DNA of 64,000 nucleotides from an uncultured Oscillospiraceae bacterium (GCA_934589525.1 CAKTOB010000008.1:1-64000), one strand, 5' to 3'. Numbered from the stretch's first letter, positions 1-8,530 are shown. Notes: generated by a model from the letters alone, not told the origin. Numbers and translations: made by a program.

Positions 1-654
1 CTGGAGCGTGCCGTTGCCAACGGGGTCAAGACCCTGGTGGTGCAGCCCACCCATCTGATGCACGGTGCCGAGTACGACGAAATGTGCGAGGCCCTGGATG
101 CTTATAAGGACAAGATCGAGAACATCGTCATTGCCGAGCCCCTGCTGGGCGAGGTAGGCGACGATGCCACCGTCATCAACGCCGACAAGGAAGCCGTTGC
201 CAAGGCCGTGGTTGCCGCGGCTGAAGCGGACGGCAGCTTTGAGAGCATGGCCAAGGCCGCCGAGGAAGGCACTGCCCTGGTGCTCATGGGCCACGGTACT
301 GCCCACGTTGCCAAGGTCACCTACAGCCAGATGCAGACCCAGATGAACGAGCTGGGCTACAAGAACGTCTTCATCGGCACCGTGGAAGGCGAGCCCGAGG
401 AGACCTCCTGCGAGTCCGTCATCGAGGCCGTGAAGGCTGCGGGTTACACCAAGGTCGTGCTGCGTCCTCTGATGGTGGTTGCCGGTGACCATGCCAACAA
501 CGATATGGCGGGTGCCGATGAGGATTCCTGGAAGTCCATGATGGAGGCCGCGGGCCTGGCCACCGAGTGCCAGATCGCGGGCCTTGGCAGAATCGACGCC
601 GTTCAGGACCTGTACGTTGCCCACACCCAGGCTGCCATGGATACCCTGAAGTAA
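1..654 (+). CDS. cbiK: Sirohydrochlorin cobaltochelatase CbiK, 5'-truncated by the window edge
   Basis: Inserts Co2+ into sirohydrochlorin, or the precorrin-2 derivative, in anaerobic cobalamin synthesis. The reading frame is open from base 1, so the N-terminus lies outside; 217 residues are visible. Seen: HGTAHV near bases 292-309 with a metal-ligand-type histidine, the FIGTVEGEP segment, and the C-terminal LRPLMVVAGDHANNDMAG block with the second conserved His (about base 490), all typical of CbiK chelatases. A terminator follows directly. The lipoprotein/ABC operon downstream could import a related metal or corrinoid, but that link is inference. The family also contains periplasmic and iron-using members; the missing N-terminus prevents telling whether a signal peptide exists. 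Confidence 0.9.
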   Translation: MERAVANGVKTLVVQPTHLMHGAEYDEMCEALDAYKDKIENIVIAEPLLGEVGDDATVINADKEAVAKAVVAAAEADGSFESMAKAAEEGTALVLMGHGTAHVAKVTYSQMQTQMNELGYKNVFIGTVEGEPEETSCESVIEAVKAAGYTKVVLRPLMVVAGDHANNDMAGADEDSWKSMMEAAGLATECQIAGLGRIDAVQDLYVAHTQAAMDTLK

Positions 655-662
655 TGAACCCT

Positions 663-702
663 TCCCGGGAGGCCCGCACCTCCCGGGATACCTGCGTTTT
701 TT
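663..702 (+). terminator. Intrinsic terminator after cbiK
   Basis: Perfect 10-bp inverted repeat TCCCGGGAGG / CCTCCCGGGA (663-672, 679-688), with a six-T run starting 8 nt later at 697. Confidence 0.75.
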
Positions 703-777
703 ATTGAAAGGGCATTGGAAAAACCAGTGCCCTTTCAACAGGAAAAGCAAAAAGCATATCAAAAAGGGGAAAGAAAC

Positions 778-1656
778 ATGAAAAAAGCAACTGCACTTGT
801 ACTAGCGGCACTGATGGTGCTGTCCATGGCGGCCTGCGGCCAAAGCACCGCTGCCACCGAAACCACCGCTGAAACCACTGTAGAGCCAACCGTAGAAACC
901 ACCGTAGAGACCACCGAGGCAACCGTTCCGGAGACCACCGAGGCTGCCGTTCCCGCTCTTGAAGACGGCGTGTATGTGGCGGAGTTCAATACCGACAGCT
1001 CCATGTTCCACGCCAACGAGGCCTGCGACGGCAAGGGCACCCTGACCGTCAAGGACGGCAAGATGACCATCCATGTGAGCCTGGCCTCCACCTCCATCGT
1101 AAACCTCTATCCGGGCCTGGCGGAGGATGCCCAGAAGGAGGGCGCGGAGCTCCTGCAGCCCACAAAGGACGAAGTGACCTATCCCGACGGCCTGAAGGAT
1201 ACCGTCAACGGCTTTGACATTCCCGTGCCCGCTCTGGATGAAGAATTTGACCTGGCCCTCATCGGCAAGAAGGGCAAGTGGTATGACCACAAGGTCTCCG
1301 TGACCAATCCCCAGCCCCAGGAGCAGGAGCCTCTGGCGGACGGCGAATACACCGTGGAGGCCCTCCTCTCCGGCGGCACCGGCAAGGCCAAGCTCTTAAA
1401 CCCCACCGCCCTGACGGTTTCCAAGGGGAAAATCACCGCCACCGTCATCTGGAGCAGCAGCAAGTATGACTACATGATCGTAGAGGGCGAAAAGTACCTG
1501 CCCATCACCACCGAGGGCGGCTCCACCTTCCAGATCCCTGTGGAGAAGCTGGGGGTAGAAATTCCCGTAACGGCGGACACCGTGGCCATGGGTACCCCCC
1601 ATGAGATCGAGTATACCATTACCCTCCAGGCGGACACCCTGACCCCCAAGGCATGA
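778..1656 (+). CDS. Two-domain lipoprotein heading a metal/heme-type ABC operon
   Basis: 292-residue lipoprotein. The lipobox is LSMAACG after a Lys-rich, hydrophobic N-terminus, followed by a Thr/Glu/Val-rich linker (about residues 25-60). Two similar beta-rich domains follow, about 62-185 and 190-290, each beginning with a DGxY motif (EDGVYVAEF, ADGEYTVEA); the second contains SSKYDYMIVEG. The start at 778 is chosen over an upstream in-frame ATG at 715 because AAAAGGGGAAAGAAAC precedes it and it gives a clean signal peptide. The stop overlaps the next start (ATGA), so it is coupled to the substrate-binding lipoprotein. Inference: a surface receptor handing heme, iron or a corrinoid to the transporter. 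The duplicated domain recalls NEAT-like heme domains, but I cannot confirm that homology. Confidence 0.75.
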   Translation: MKKATALVLAALMVLSMAACGQSTAATETTAETTVEPTVETTVETTEATVPETTEAAVPALEDGVYVAEFNTDSSMFHANEACDGKGTLTVKDGKMTIHVSLASTSIVNLYPGLAEDAQKEGAELLQPTKDEVTYPDGLKDTVNGFDIPVPALDEEFDLALIGKKGKWYDHKVSVTNPQPQEQEPLADGEYTVEALLSGGTGKAKLLNPTALTVSKGKITATVIWSSSKYDYMIVEGEKYLPITTEGGSTFQIPVEKLGVEIPVTADTVAMGTPHEIEYTITLQADTLTPKA

Positions 1657-2804
1657 AAAAGAACCTGATGCTCATTCTGGCGGCACTGGCCCTGTTCCTG
1701 GGGGGCTGTGCCGCCCAGGCTCCAATAGAGGAGCCCACGGCGGAGACCGCCGCCACCCAGGAAACCCTCTGCTGGTCCGACCTGGACTTTCAGCAGGAGC
1801 CTCTTTCCTATGCCCGGGAATTTACTATTGCCCAGGCCCAGGGCTATCAGAAGCTCACCGTGGGCACGGACCAGACATTCCTGGTGGTGCCGGAGGGAGC
1901 GGAAACCCCCACTGGGATTCCCCAGGACGTAACGGTGCTGCACCAGCCCCTGAAAAGCATTTACATGGTGGCCAGTGCCTCCATGGATTATTTCTGCAAG
2001 CTGGATGCCCTGGACGCGGTAAAGCTCAGCAGCCAGAAAGAAACCTCCTGGTATCTGCCCCAGGCCAAACAGGCCATGGCGGAGGGGAAGATCCTCTACG
2101 CGGGCAAATACTCCGCCCCGGATTACGAAACCATTCTGGCGGCAAACTGTGATCTAGCGGTGGAAAACGCCATGATATATCACACCCCGGACGTATTGGA
2201 GCAGATCCAGCATCTGGGCATTCCCGTGCTGGTGGACCGCTCCAGCTACGAGGCCCACCCTCTGGGCCGGATGGAGTGGATCAAGTTCTATGGGGCGCTG
2301 CTGAACCGGCAGCAGGAGGCGAAGGACTATTATGACAGCCTTCTTACCAGCCTGACCCCGGTCCTTAACGAAGCGGACACGGGAAAGACCGTGGCCTTCT
2401 TCTACATCACCGCCTCCGGAGCCGTGAACGTCCGCAAGGGCACGGATTACATCACAAAGTCCATTGCCCTGGCGGGCTGTGACAGCGTGCTCTTTACGGA
2501 GGATGAGGACACCGGGGCCACCTCCTCCCAGACCGTCCAGATGGAGGCCTTCTACAACGGGGCCATCAACGCGGACATCCTGATTTACAATAGCACCGTG
2601 GACGGAGAACTGGATTCTGTGGCGGCGCTGCTTGCCAAGGCCCCGCTGCTTGGGGACTTCAAGGCGGTAAAGGAAGGGCAGGTCTACTGCATTTCCAAGA
2701 ATTTCTACCAGGAGTCTCTGGCCTTGGGGGACTTTATTCTGGATGTGAATACCGTAGCCTCCGGCGCGGACCGGAGCCTGTATTTCCTGAAACAGCTGCA
2801 CTAA
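1653..2804 (+). CDS. ABC transporter substrate-binding lipoprotein (iron-siderophore/heme/B12 type)
   Basis: 383-residue extracellular lipoprotein of the Peripla_BP_2 (BtuF/FhuD-like) class. Lipobox LFLGGCAAQ at about residue 19. The mature part has the typical two-lobed pattern: SASMDYFCKLDALDAVKLSS early, then the NCDLAVENAMIYHTPDVLEQIQ and GIPVLVDRSS blocks of the first lobe, a long inter-lobe helix (KFYGALLNRQQEAKDYYDSL), and a C-terminal lobe with NADILIYNST. The start overlaps the preceding lipoprotein stop and the gene is followed after 12 nt by the permease. The ligand cannot be assigned from sequence. Confidence 0.88.
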   Translation: MKKNLMLILAALALFLGGCAAQAPIEEPTAETAATQETLCWSDLDFQQEPLSYAREFTIAQAQGYQKLTVGTDQTFLVVPEGAETPTGIPQDVTVLHQPLKSIYMVASASMDYFCKLDALDAVKLSSQKETSWYLPQAKQAMAEGKILYAGKYSAPDYETILAANCDLAVENAMIYHTPDVLEQIQHLGIPVLVDRSSYEAHPLGRMEWIKFYGALLNRQQEAKDYYDSLLTSLTPVLNEADTGKTVAFFYITASGAVNVRKGTDYITKSIALAGCDSVLFTEDEDTGATSSQTVQMEAFYNGAINADILIYNSTVDGELDSVAALLAKAPLLGDFKAVKEGQVYCISKNFYQESLALGDFILDVNTVASGADRSLYFLKQLH

Positions 2805-2816
2805 AGGAGGCGCACC

Positions 2817-3836
2817 ATGACACAGAAAAGAAGATCCAGGCGCTTCCTGGGCTTTGCCCTGCTGCTGGTGCTGGTGGCGGTGTTTCTGCTGTGGAATCTC
2901 AACGCGGGCTCCGTGGCCATTTCTCCCGAGGAGGTCCTGAAAATCCTTCTGGGCCGGGGGGAGGATGAGACCAAGTGGAACATCATCTGCTCCATCAGGC
3001 TTCCAAGGCTTCTGTCTGCCCTGATCCTGGGGGGGGCCCTGTCGGTTTCGGGCTTCTTGCTGCAAACCTTTTTCCATAATCCCATTGCCGGTCCCTTCGT
3101 GCTGGGCATTTCCTCCGGCGCCAAGCTGACGGTTTCCGTCACCATGATCTTCCTTCTGAGCCGTGGGGCGGTTTCCAGCTCCGCCAGCCTGATTTTCTCC
3201 GCCTTTTTTGGCGCCATGATCTCCATGGGCTTTGTGCTGCTGATCTCCCAGAAGGTCAAGCAGATGAGCCTGCTGGTGGTTTGCGGCGTGATGATCGGCT
3301 ATATCTGCTCGGCGCTGACGGATTTTCTCGTGACCTTTGCGGACGACTCCAATATTGTAAATCTGCACAACTGGTCCGTGGGCTCCTTCTCCGGCAGGAC
3401 CTGGACCGATGTCCGGGCCATGGTGCTGGTCTGCGGCGTGGCGGTGGGGCTGTCGTTCCTGCTGAGCAAGCCCATCCGGGCCTATCAGCTGGGGGAGGTC
3501 TACGCCCAGAATATGGGGGTTCACCTCAAATCCTTCCGGGCGGCGCTGATTCTGCTCTCCAGCGTGCTCTCCGCCTGTGTCACGGCCTTTGCCGGCCCTA
3601 TTTCCTTTGTGGGCATTGCGGTGCCACACCTCATGAAGCGGCTCTTTGGCACGGCGGAGCCCATGCTGATGATCCCTGCCTGCTTCTTAGGGGGCGGTGC
3701 CTTTTGCCTGATGTGTGACCTCATCGCCCGGACGGCCTTTGCCCCCACGGAGGTCAGCATCAGCTCGGTAACGGCGGTGTTCGGTGCCCCTATTGTCATC
3801 TATATGATGCTCCACAGAAAGGCGGCGAGAGAATGA
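2817..3836 (+). CDS. FecCD-family ABC permease
   Basis: 339-residue integral membrane permease of the FecCD/BtuC family, with roughly nine to ten hydrophobic segments. Family landmarks: SIRLPRLLSALILGGALSVSG near residue 60, GISSGAKLTV near 100, NWSVGSFSGRTW near 185, and the PISFVGIAVPHLMKRLFG block near 260 that contacts the ATPase. AAAGGAGG at about 2803-2810 precedes the ATG. It probably functions as a homodimer with the ATPase encoded immediately downstream (ATGA overlap). Substrate class is iron-siderophore, heme or corrinoid, by family. Confidence 0.93.
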   Translation: MTQKRRSRRFLGFALLLVLVAVFLLWNLNAGSVAISPEEVLKILLGRGEDETKWNIICSIRLPRLLSALILGGALSVSGFLLQTFFHNPIAGPFVLGISSGAKLTVSVTMIFLLSRGAVSSSASLIFSAFFGAMISMGFVLLISQKVKQMSLLVVCGVMIGYICSALTDFLVTFADDSNIVNLHNWSVGSFSGRTWTDVRAMVLVCGVAVGLSFLLSKPIRAYQLGEVYAQNMGVHLKSFRAALILLSSVLSACVTAFAGPISFVGIAVPHLMKRLFGTAEPMLMIPACFLGGGAFCLMCDLIARTAFAPTEVSISSVTAVFGAPIVIYMMLHRKAARE

Positions 3837-4606
3837 GCGGATTTTTGGAAACGGAAAAGCTTTCCGTAGGTTATGACGGGAAGCCTCTCATCCGGGATGT
3901 GTGCCTCCAGGTCCAGCGGGGGAAGATCGTGACCCTCATCGGCCCCAACGGCTCCGGCAAGTCCACCATTCTTAAAACCATCGTGGGCCAGCTGTCCAAG
4001 GTCTCCGGCACGGTGCTGCTGGAGAGCACCCCTATGGAGCGGTGCAGCCAAAAAGACATTGCCAAGCGCATGGCCATTCTGATGACCGAGCGCGTCCACC
4101 CGGAGCTCATGACCTGCTACGATGTGGTCAGCACCGGCCGCTATCCCTACACCGGGGCCCTGGGCCTTCTGGGGAAGGAAGACAAGCGCATTGTGGAGGA
4201 ATCCCTGGCGCTGGTCCACGGCCTGGACATGGCGGACCGGCCCTTTGATGCCATCAGCGACGGCCAGCGGCAGCGCATCCTTCTGGCCCGTGCCCTGTGC
4301 CAGACCCCGGAGATCATCGTTTTAGACGAGCCCACCAGCTATTTGGACATCCGCTATAAGCTGGAGCTTCTGACCATTCTTAAAACCATGGTCCGGGAAA
4401 AGAATCTGGCGGTGCTGGTGTCCCTCCACGAGCTGGACCTTGCCCAGCGGGTGTCGGATACGGTGGTCTGCGTGGCCGGAGACCGCATCGACCGCATGGG
4501 GCCGCCCCAGGAGATTTTCTCCAATGACTACATCGCCAAACTCTACCACATGGAGCCGGGGAAATATGACCCCTGCTTTGATACATTGGAGTATGTGCCC
4601 AAATAA
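3833..4606 (+). CDS. FecE/BtuD-type ABC ATPase
   Basis: 257-residue cytoplasmic ATPase energising the FecCD permease. Walker A is GPNGSGKST at about residues 39-47, the signature segment is ISDGQRQRILLARAL, and Walker B is IIVLDEPTSYLD followed by SLHELD (switch His). The signature reads SDGQ rather than SGGQ, a common variant in this family. It overlaps the permease stop by the ATGA tetranucleotide and is the last gene of a four-gene operon ending at a terminator. Confidence 0.94.
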   Translation: MSGFLETEKLSVGYDGKPLIRDVCLQVQRGKIVTLIGPNGSGKSTILKTIVGQLSKVSGTVLLESTPMERCSQKDIAKRMAILMTERVHPELMTCYDVVSTGRYPYTGALGLLGKEDKRIVEESLALVHGLDMADRPFDAISDGQRQRILLARALCQTPEIIVLDEPTSYLDIRYKLELLTILKTMVREKNLAVLVSLHELDLAQRVSDTVVCVAGDRIDRMGPPQEIFSNDYIAKLYHMEPGKYDPCFDTLEYVPK

Positions 4607-4621
4607 GTGAAAAAAGCCTAA

Positions 4622-4658
4622 AAAACCGGCGCCGTTTGTACACGGGGCCGGTTTTGCT
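4622..4658 (+). terminator. Terminator of the ABC operon
   Basis: Inverted repeat AAAACCGGC / GCCGGTTTT at 4622-4630 and 4647-4655; the right arm ends in T4. Confidence 0.7.
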
Positions 4659-4670
4659 GAAAAGCTTTCC

Positions 4671-4699
4671 TTGACCTTTCCTGGGGAAGGGAGTATAAT
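4671..4699 (+). promoter_or_regulatory. Sigma-70 type promoter for the phosphoribosyltransferase gene
   Basis: TTGACC at 4671-4676, a 17-bp spacer, and TATAAT at 4694-4699, just upstream of the gene starting at 4734. Confidence 0.8.
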
Positions 4700-4733
4700 A
4701 AACATATATATTATAGATGAGGAGCGTTCATCC

Positions 4734-5288
4734 ATGGTTTATCATATGACTGTCGCAGGCCTTGAGCGGGACCTGCCCATTTGCCCTGTCAATGAGAATC
4801 TGTCCATTGCCGGTTTCGTTATTTTCGGGGACCAGGAGCTGACGGTGGCCTGCGCCCGGGAGCTGCTGAAGAAAGCCCCGGAGTATGACTATCTGATCAC
4901 CGCCGAGGCCAAGGGCATTCCTCTGGCCCACGAAATGGCCCGTCAGGCCGGTGACGACAAGTATTTTGTGGCCCGGAAGGGTTCCAAGCTCTACATGCGG
5001 GATACCTTCGGCGTGGCGGTCCGTTCCATCACCACCGACCGGGAGCAGCACCTGTATCTGGACGGCAACGATGCCAAGCTGATGAAGGGCAAGCGCATCC
5101 TGCTGCTGGACGACGTGATCTCCACCGGCGAGAGCCTGACGGCCCTGGAAGCCCTGGTCGAGAAGGCCGGCGGCATCATCTGCGGCCGCATGGCCATTCT
5201 GGCCGAGGGCGATGCCAAGGACCGGGAGGATATTCTCTATCTGGAGCCCCTGCCCCTGTTTGACCCCGACGGCACCCCCAAGGCATAA
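4734..5288 (+). CDS. Type I phosphoribosyltransferase, adenine/xanthine PRT-like
   Basis: 184-residue cytosolic enzyme with the PRPP-binding motif ILLLDDVISTGES at about residues 122-134 and the flexible-loop region between the hood (ITAEAKGIPLAH) and that motif, as in adenine phosphoribosyltransferases. It probably converts a purine base plus PRPP to the nucleotide, but the hood sequence does not settle adenine against xanthine or another base. TGAGGAG at 4718-4724 sits 9 nt before ATG 4734; a second in-frame ATG at 4746 is possible. The gene is monocistronic, with its own promoter and terminator. Confidence 0.85.
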   Translation: MVYHMTVAGLERDLPICPVNENLSIAGFVIFGDQELTVACARELLKKAPEYDYLITAEAKGIPLAHEMARQAGDDKYFVARKGSKLYMRDTFGVAVRSITTDREQHLYLDGNDAKLMKGKRILLLDDVISTGESLTALEALVEKAGGIICGRMAILAEGDAKDREDILYLEPLPLFDPDGTPKA

Positions 5289-5300
5289 TCACCTTTCTTG

Positions 5301-5337
5301 TCAGGCCCGCCCACACCGGCGCGGGCCTGATTTTTTT
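5301..5337 (+). terminator. Strong intrinsic terminator
   Basis: Perfect 10-bp stem TCAGGCCCGC / GCGGGCCTGA (5301-5310, 5321-5330) followed immediately by T7. Confidence 0.92.
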
Positions 5338-5349
5338 GCAGGGAAATAC

Positions 5350-5378
5350 TTGTTTTTATCAGGATCAGGTGGTAAAAT
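5350..5378 (+). promoter_or_regulatory. Probable promoter of the phosphohexomutase gene
   Basis: TTGTTT (5350-5355), 17-bp spacer, TAAAAT (5373-5378), about 50 nt upstream of the start. Confidence 0.5.
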
Positions 5379-5427
5379 AGGGGAAAACAGACCCTGTTGG
5401 AAGGGCCAGGAAAGGATGGGCGGCAAC

Positions 5428-6840
5428 ATGATCCAGTTTGGAACCGGCGGATGGCGGGCCATCATTGCCGATGGATTTACGAAGGAAAATATTCGCCTGG
5501 TGGCGGCGGGGCTCTGCGGCCTCATGAAGGACGAGGGCCTGGAGGACTGCCCGGTCTGCGTGGGCTATGACCGGCGGTTTCTTTCCAAGGAGGCCTGCCA
5601 CTGGCTGGCGGAGGTGCTGGCGGGCTACGGCCATAAGACCATGGTGGTAAACCGTTCTTCCCCCACGCCGCTGATTATGTTCACGGTGAAGCAGCTGGGG
5701 CTGCACTACGGCATGGCGGTGACGGCCAGCCACAACCCGGCCATTTACAACGGCATCAAGGTCTTTACCGCCGGAGGCCGGGACGCGGACCAGACCGTCA
5801 CCGGGAAAATCGAGGAGCAGATCCGCAAGGTAGAGGGCGGGGCCATCCCCTCTGTGGATTACGACGTGGCCCTGGAGCAGGGCCTCATTCAGGAGATTTA
5901 TCCCTTCAATGAGTACATCGACAGCATTCTCAAGGTGCTGGATGTGAAGAAGATCAAAGATGCCCGGCTGCGCATCGCCATTGACCCCATGTACGGTGTC
6001 AGCCAGAGCAGCCTGCGGACCATCCTCTTGACCTGCCGCTGTGACGTGGACGTGATCCACGAGCAGCACGACACCCTTTTTGGCGGCCGGATGCCCGCCC
6101 CCAGTGCGGAAGCTCTGCGGCTGCTGAGCAACTATGTGATTGAAAACCGGTGCAGTCTGGGCCTTGCCACCGATGGGGATGCAGACCGGTTGGGAGTCAT
6201 TGACGAACAGGGCAACTTCCTCCACCCCAATACCTTGCTGGTGCTTCTGTACTACTACCTGGTCAAATACCGGGGCTGGACAGGCCCCTGTGTCCGCAAC
6301 AATTCCACCACCCATTTGCTGGACCGGGTGGCGGCGGACTTTGGCCAGGAGTGCTATGAAGTGCCGGTGGGCTTCAAGCACATCTCCGCCAAAATGGCCC
6401 AGACCGATGCCATCATCGGCGGCGAGTCCTCCGGCGGTCTGGCGGTCCGGGGCCACATTGCGGGAAAGGACGGCATTTACGCTGCGGCCCTGCTGGTGGA
6501 GATGCTGGCGGTGACAGGGAAAAGTGTCTCGGAACTCTACCGGGAGATCACTGACCGGTACGGCCAATTCTACTATGAGGACGCCGCCTTTACCATGAAG
6601 CCCGCCCGGAAATTAGAGCTTCAAAAGCTGCTGTTTGAAGACCTGGAAGTGCCGGACTTCGGAAAGCCTGTGGACCACATCAGCCGGGAGGACGGCTGCA
6701 AGGTCTATTTTGCCGACGGCAGCTGGGTCATCTGCCGGTTCTCCGGCACGGAACCGCTGCTGCGGATGGCCGCCGAGGCCGGAAGTCGGGGCCAGGCTCT
6801 GGAATATCTGCACACCTGGAAAAAAGCACTGGATTTGTAA
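5428..6840 (+). CDS. Alpha-D-phosphohexomutase (phosphoglucomutase/phosphomannomutase family)
   Basis: 470-residue cytosolic enzyme interconverting hexose 1- and 6-phosphates. All four family motifs are visible: catalytic phosphoserine loop VTASHNP (about residue 100), metal loop ATDGDADRLG (about 247), sugar-binding GGESSGG (about 332), and phosphate-binding RFSGTEPLLR near the C-terminus. The start MIQFGTGGWRAII is chosen because this family characteristically begins so; an in-frame ATG at 5416 is only a few nt from AGGAAAGG and less likely. Substrate (glucose, mannose or glucosamine phosphate) cannot be fixed. It probably shares a transcript with the DUF624 gene 12 nt downstream. Confidence 0.9.
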   Translation: MIQFGTGGWRAIIADGFTKENIRLVAAGLCGLMKDEGLEDCPVCVGYDRRFLSKEACHWLAEVLAGYGHKTMVVNRSSPTPLIMFTVKQLGLHYGMAVTASHNPAIYNGIKVFTAGGRDADQTVTGKIEEQIRKVEGGAIPSVDYDVALEQGLIQEIYPFNEYIDSILKVLDVKKIKDARLRIAIDPMYGVSQSSLRTILLTCRCDVDVIHEQHDTLFGGRMPAPSAEALRLLSNYVIENRCSLGLATDGDADRLGVIDEQGNFLHPNTLLVLLYYYLVKYRGWTGPCVRNNSTTHLLDRVAADFGQECYEVPVGFKHISAKMAQTDAIIGGESSGGLAVRGHIAGKDGIYAAALLVEMLAVTGKSVSELYREITDRYGQFYYEDAAFTMKPARKLELQKLLFEDLEVPDFGKPVDHISREDGCKVYFADGSWVICRFSGTEPLLRMAAEAGSRGQALEYLHTWKKALDL

Positions 6841-6852
6841 AGGGGCAGGGCA

Positions 6853-7482
6853 ATGGACAAATGGTTTTCTCTCGATGCCCCTTTGAGCCAGGGCCTTGGC
6901 CGTCTGGCAGACCTGGTAATGCTCAATGTGGTGTTTTTATTGACCTGTCTGCCCCTGTTTACCGTGGGGGCGGCGGTGACGGCTCTGTACGCCGTGTGCT
7001 ATCCCATGTCCCAAGATCGGGAGGGGAAGCTCTTTGCCGCCTACTTCCGCTCCTTCCGGCAAAACTTTGCCCAGGGGACGGTGCTGTGGCTGCTGTGCCT
7101 GGCTTTCTGCGGGGGAAATTTTGCCTGCGTGGTGCTGTTGAGAAACCAGCCCGGGGCATTGGGGTATCTGTCTGTACTCTTTGGGGTGCTGTTCGTTGTG
7201 TCCGTGGTGGCCTTTGGCTATGTGTTCCCTCTGCTCAGCCAGTTCCGGAATGACAGCCTCTCCACCTTACAAAACGGGCTGCTGCTGGGGCTGGGATATC
7301 TTCCCAGGTCCCTTATCATGGCGGTACTGAACCTTTTTCCCTGGGCCATGCTTCTCATAATGCCCCAGGCGTTTCTGGGCCTGGGGATCCTGTGGTTCAG
7401 CCTTTGGTTTGCCGGGGCGGCTTATATCAACTGTCTGCTCCTGAAAAAGATCTTTGCCCCCTATTTTGAAAAGGAAGCTTAA
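6853..7482 (+). CDS. DUF624 (YesL-like) membrane protein, copy 1
   Basis: 209-residue polytopic membrane protein with about five to six hydrophobic segments. DUF624 hallmarks: an N-terminal GRLADLVMLNVVFLLTCLP followed by GAAVTALYAVCY, an FRSFRQNF segment, and a YINCLLLKKIFAPYF ending. Members are often encoded beside sugar-uptake or polysaccharide genes, but no specific function is established. The ribosome site AGGGGCAGGG lies just before ATG 6853. A clear paralog is encoded at 44487-45125. The gene ends at a terminator shared with the convergent hemolysin III-like gene. Confidence 0.85.
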   Translation: MDKWFSLDAPLSQGLGRLADLVMLNVVFLLTCLPLFTVGAAVTALYAVCYPMSQDREGKLFAAYFRSFRQNFAQGTVLWLLCLAFCGGNFACVVLLRNQPGALGYLSVLFGVLFVVSVVAFGYVFPLLSQFRNDSLSTLQNGLLLGLGYLPRSLIMAVLNLFPWAMLLIMPQAFLGLGILWFSLWFAGAAYINCLLLKKIFAPYFEKEA

Positions 7483-7489
7483 AAGAAAG

Positions 7490-7535
7490 CAGCTGTCACC
7501 GGGCTTTGTGCCCAATGACAGCTGTTTTTTCTTTT
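7490..7535. terminator. Bidirectional terminator between convergent genes
   Basis: CAGCTGTCA / TGACAGCTG arms (7490-7498, 7516-7524) with an inner GGGC/GCCC stem, T-run on the right (7525-7535) and A-rich left flank serving the minus strand. Confidence 0.8.
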
Positions 7536-8205
7536 ACACGGCAAAGAGCACCACGCACAAAAAGTGCAGGAGGCTCCCCAAATCTACGAAAATGTGGAAC
7601 ACGGAGTGCATCCACTTTTTCTTGCTGCCGATGCCGTAGAGCACCGCACCGATGGTATAGGCAATGCCGCCGGAGAGCAGCAGCCAAAACCCCGCAGGGC
7701 GCAATACCTGCCACACCACCTTGGCAAAGGGGATGATGGCCCAGCCCATGCCGATGTAGCAGATCATGGAGAAGACCCGGTAGGCCCGCAGGTCAATGGC
7801 CGTGAGAACGGTGGCGATGAGGGCCATGGCCCATTCAAAGCCAAAGAGCCACCAGCCGAGCTTTGGATACACCGGACGAATGGCCGACAGGGCAATGACG
7901 GTGTAGGTGCCGCAGATGAGGAAGTAGATGGTGCAGTGGTCAATGACCTGCATGACCTTCTTCCCCATGCCGGGCTTCAGCCCGTGGTACACGCTGGAGA
8001 CGCTGTAGAGCGCCACCATGCAGAAGCCGTAAATGGCGGAGCAGACGATGCCGTAAATATTATTGTGCAGGGCCGAGAAGGCTACGCACAGGCTCAGGGC
8101 CGAGACACCCATGGCACCGCCGATGATGTGTGTGACCGTGTTCATGATCTCCTCTCCCACGGAGTAATTGGGGAGGGCGCGGTCGGCAAGCTTTGTTCGT
8201 TTCAT
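7534..8205 (-). CDS. Hemolysin III / PAQR-family membrane protein
   Basis: 223 residues, seven hydrophobic segments. Diagnostic pattern of the HlyIII/YqfA (PAQR) family: EEIMNTVTHIIGG with the first-TM His, SSVYHGL in the second block, VIDHCTIYFLICGTY, and a C-terminal HSVFHIFVDLGSLLHF carrying the last His pair; these acid/His positions form the metal site in PAQR proteins. The name reflects founder proteins; a housekeeping membrane-lipid or stress role is more likely than haemolysis. Start at 8205 (MKRTKLADRALPNYS) has AAGGGGAA 8 nt upstream; upstream in-frame codons are low-complexity leader DNA. Confidence 0.9.
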   Translation of the reverse strand: MKRTKLADRALPNYSVGEEIMNTVTHIIGGAMGVSALSLCVAFSALHNNIYGIVCSAIYGFCMVALYSVSSVYHGLKPGMGKKVMQVIDHCTIYFLICGTYTVIALSAIRPVYPKLGWWLFGFEWAMALIATVLTAIDLRAYRVFSMICYIGMGWAIIPFAKVVWQVLRPAGFWLLLSGGIAYTIGAVLYGIGSKKKWMHSVFHIFVDLGSLLHFLCVVLFAV

Positions 8206-8288
8206 AAGCTTTTCCCCTTGGGAAGCCGGGGCTTCCGTCCTTTCTTTTTTTATCAGTATACCACCGTCCCCGGGAAAAAAGTACCTAC

Positions 8289-8381
8289 AAAGGCCGATTC
8301 TACCCTCTCCTGCCGGGAGAGAACCGCTTCTCCCGGGGGTAGAGTGGTAGAAACGCAAAAGTTACGGTAGAATCGTCCTTT
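8289..8381. repeat. 93-bp nested inverted-repeat element
   Basis: Outer arms AAAGGCCGATTCTACC (8289-8304) and GGTAGAATCGTCCTTT (8366-8381) pair at 15 of 16 positions. Imperfect inner arms (8299-8319 with 8330-8351) also contain the CTACC/GGTAG core, so the motif GATTCTACC recurs in alternative registers. It lies between the divergent hemolysin III-like and CBS genes. Could be a small mobile or REP-like element or a leader structure; no T-run follows. The rest of the 8206-8530 gap shows nothing else recognisable. Confidence 0.65.
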
Positions 8382-8530
8382 ATATGTCAAAAGCCCCCCG
8401 GAGACCTCCCTTCGCCACTGTGGTCGGGAGCCCAGGGGGATTTGTGCAGTTTCCACAAAAAGCACCGCCGGAATTTCGTTATTTCATGTTGGGTTCGTCA
8501 ATAATTGTTCATGCTTTTTTGGCCCTGCTG

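Noticed and set aside
2154..3629. Long minus-strand open frame (about 490 codons) across the substrate-binding and permease genes
   Set aside because: Antisense shadow of GC-rich genes: His/Gly/Arg-rich composition with no ribosome site and no domain, while the plus-strand genes have clear families.
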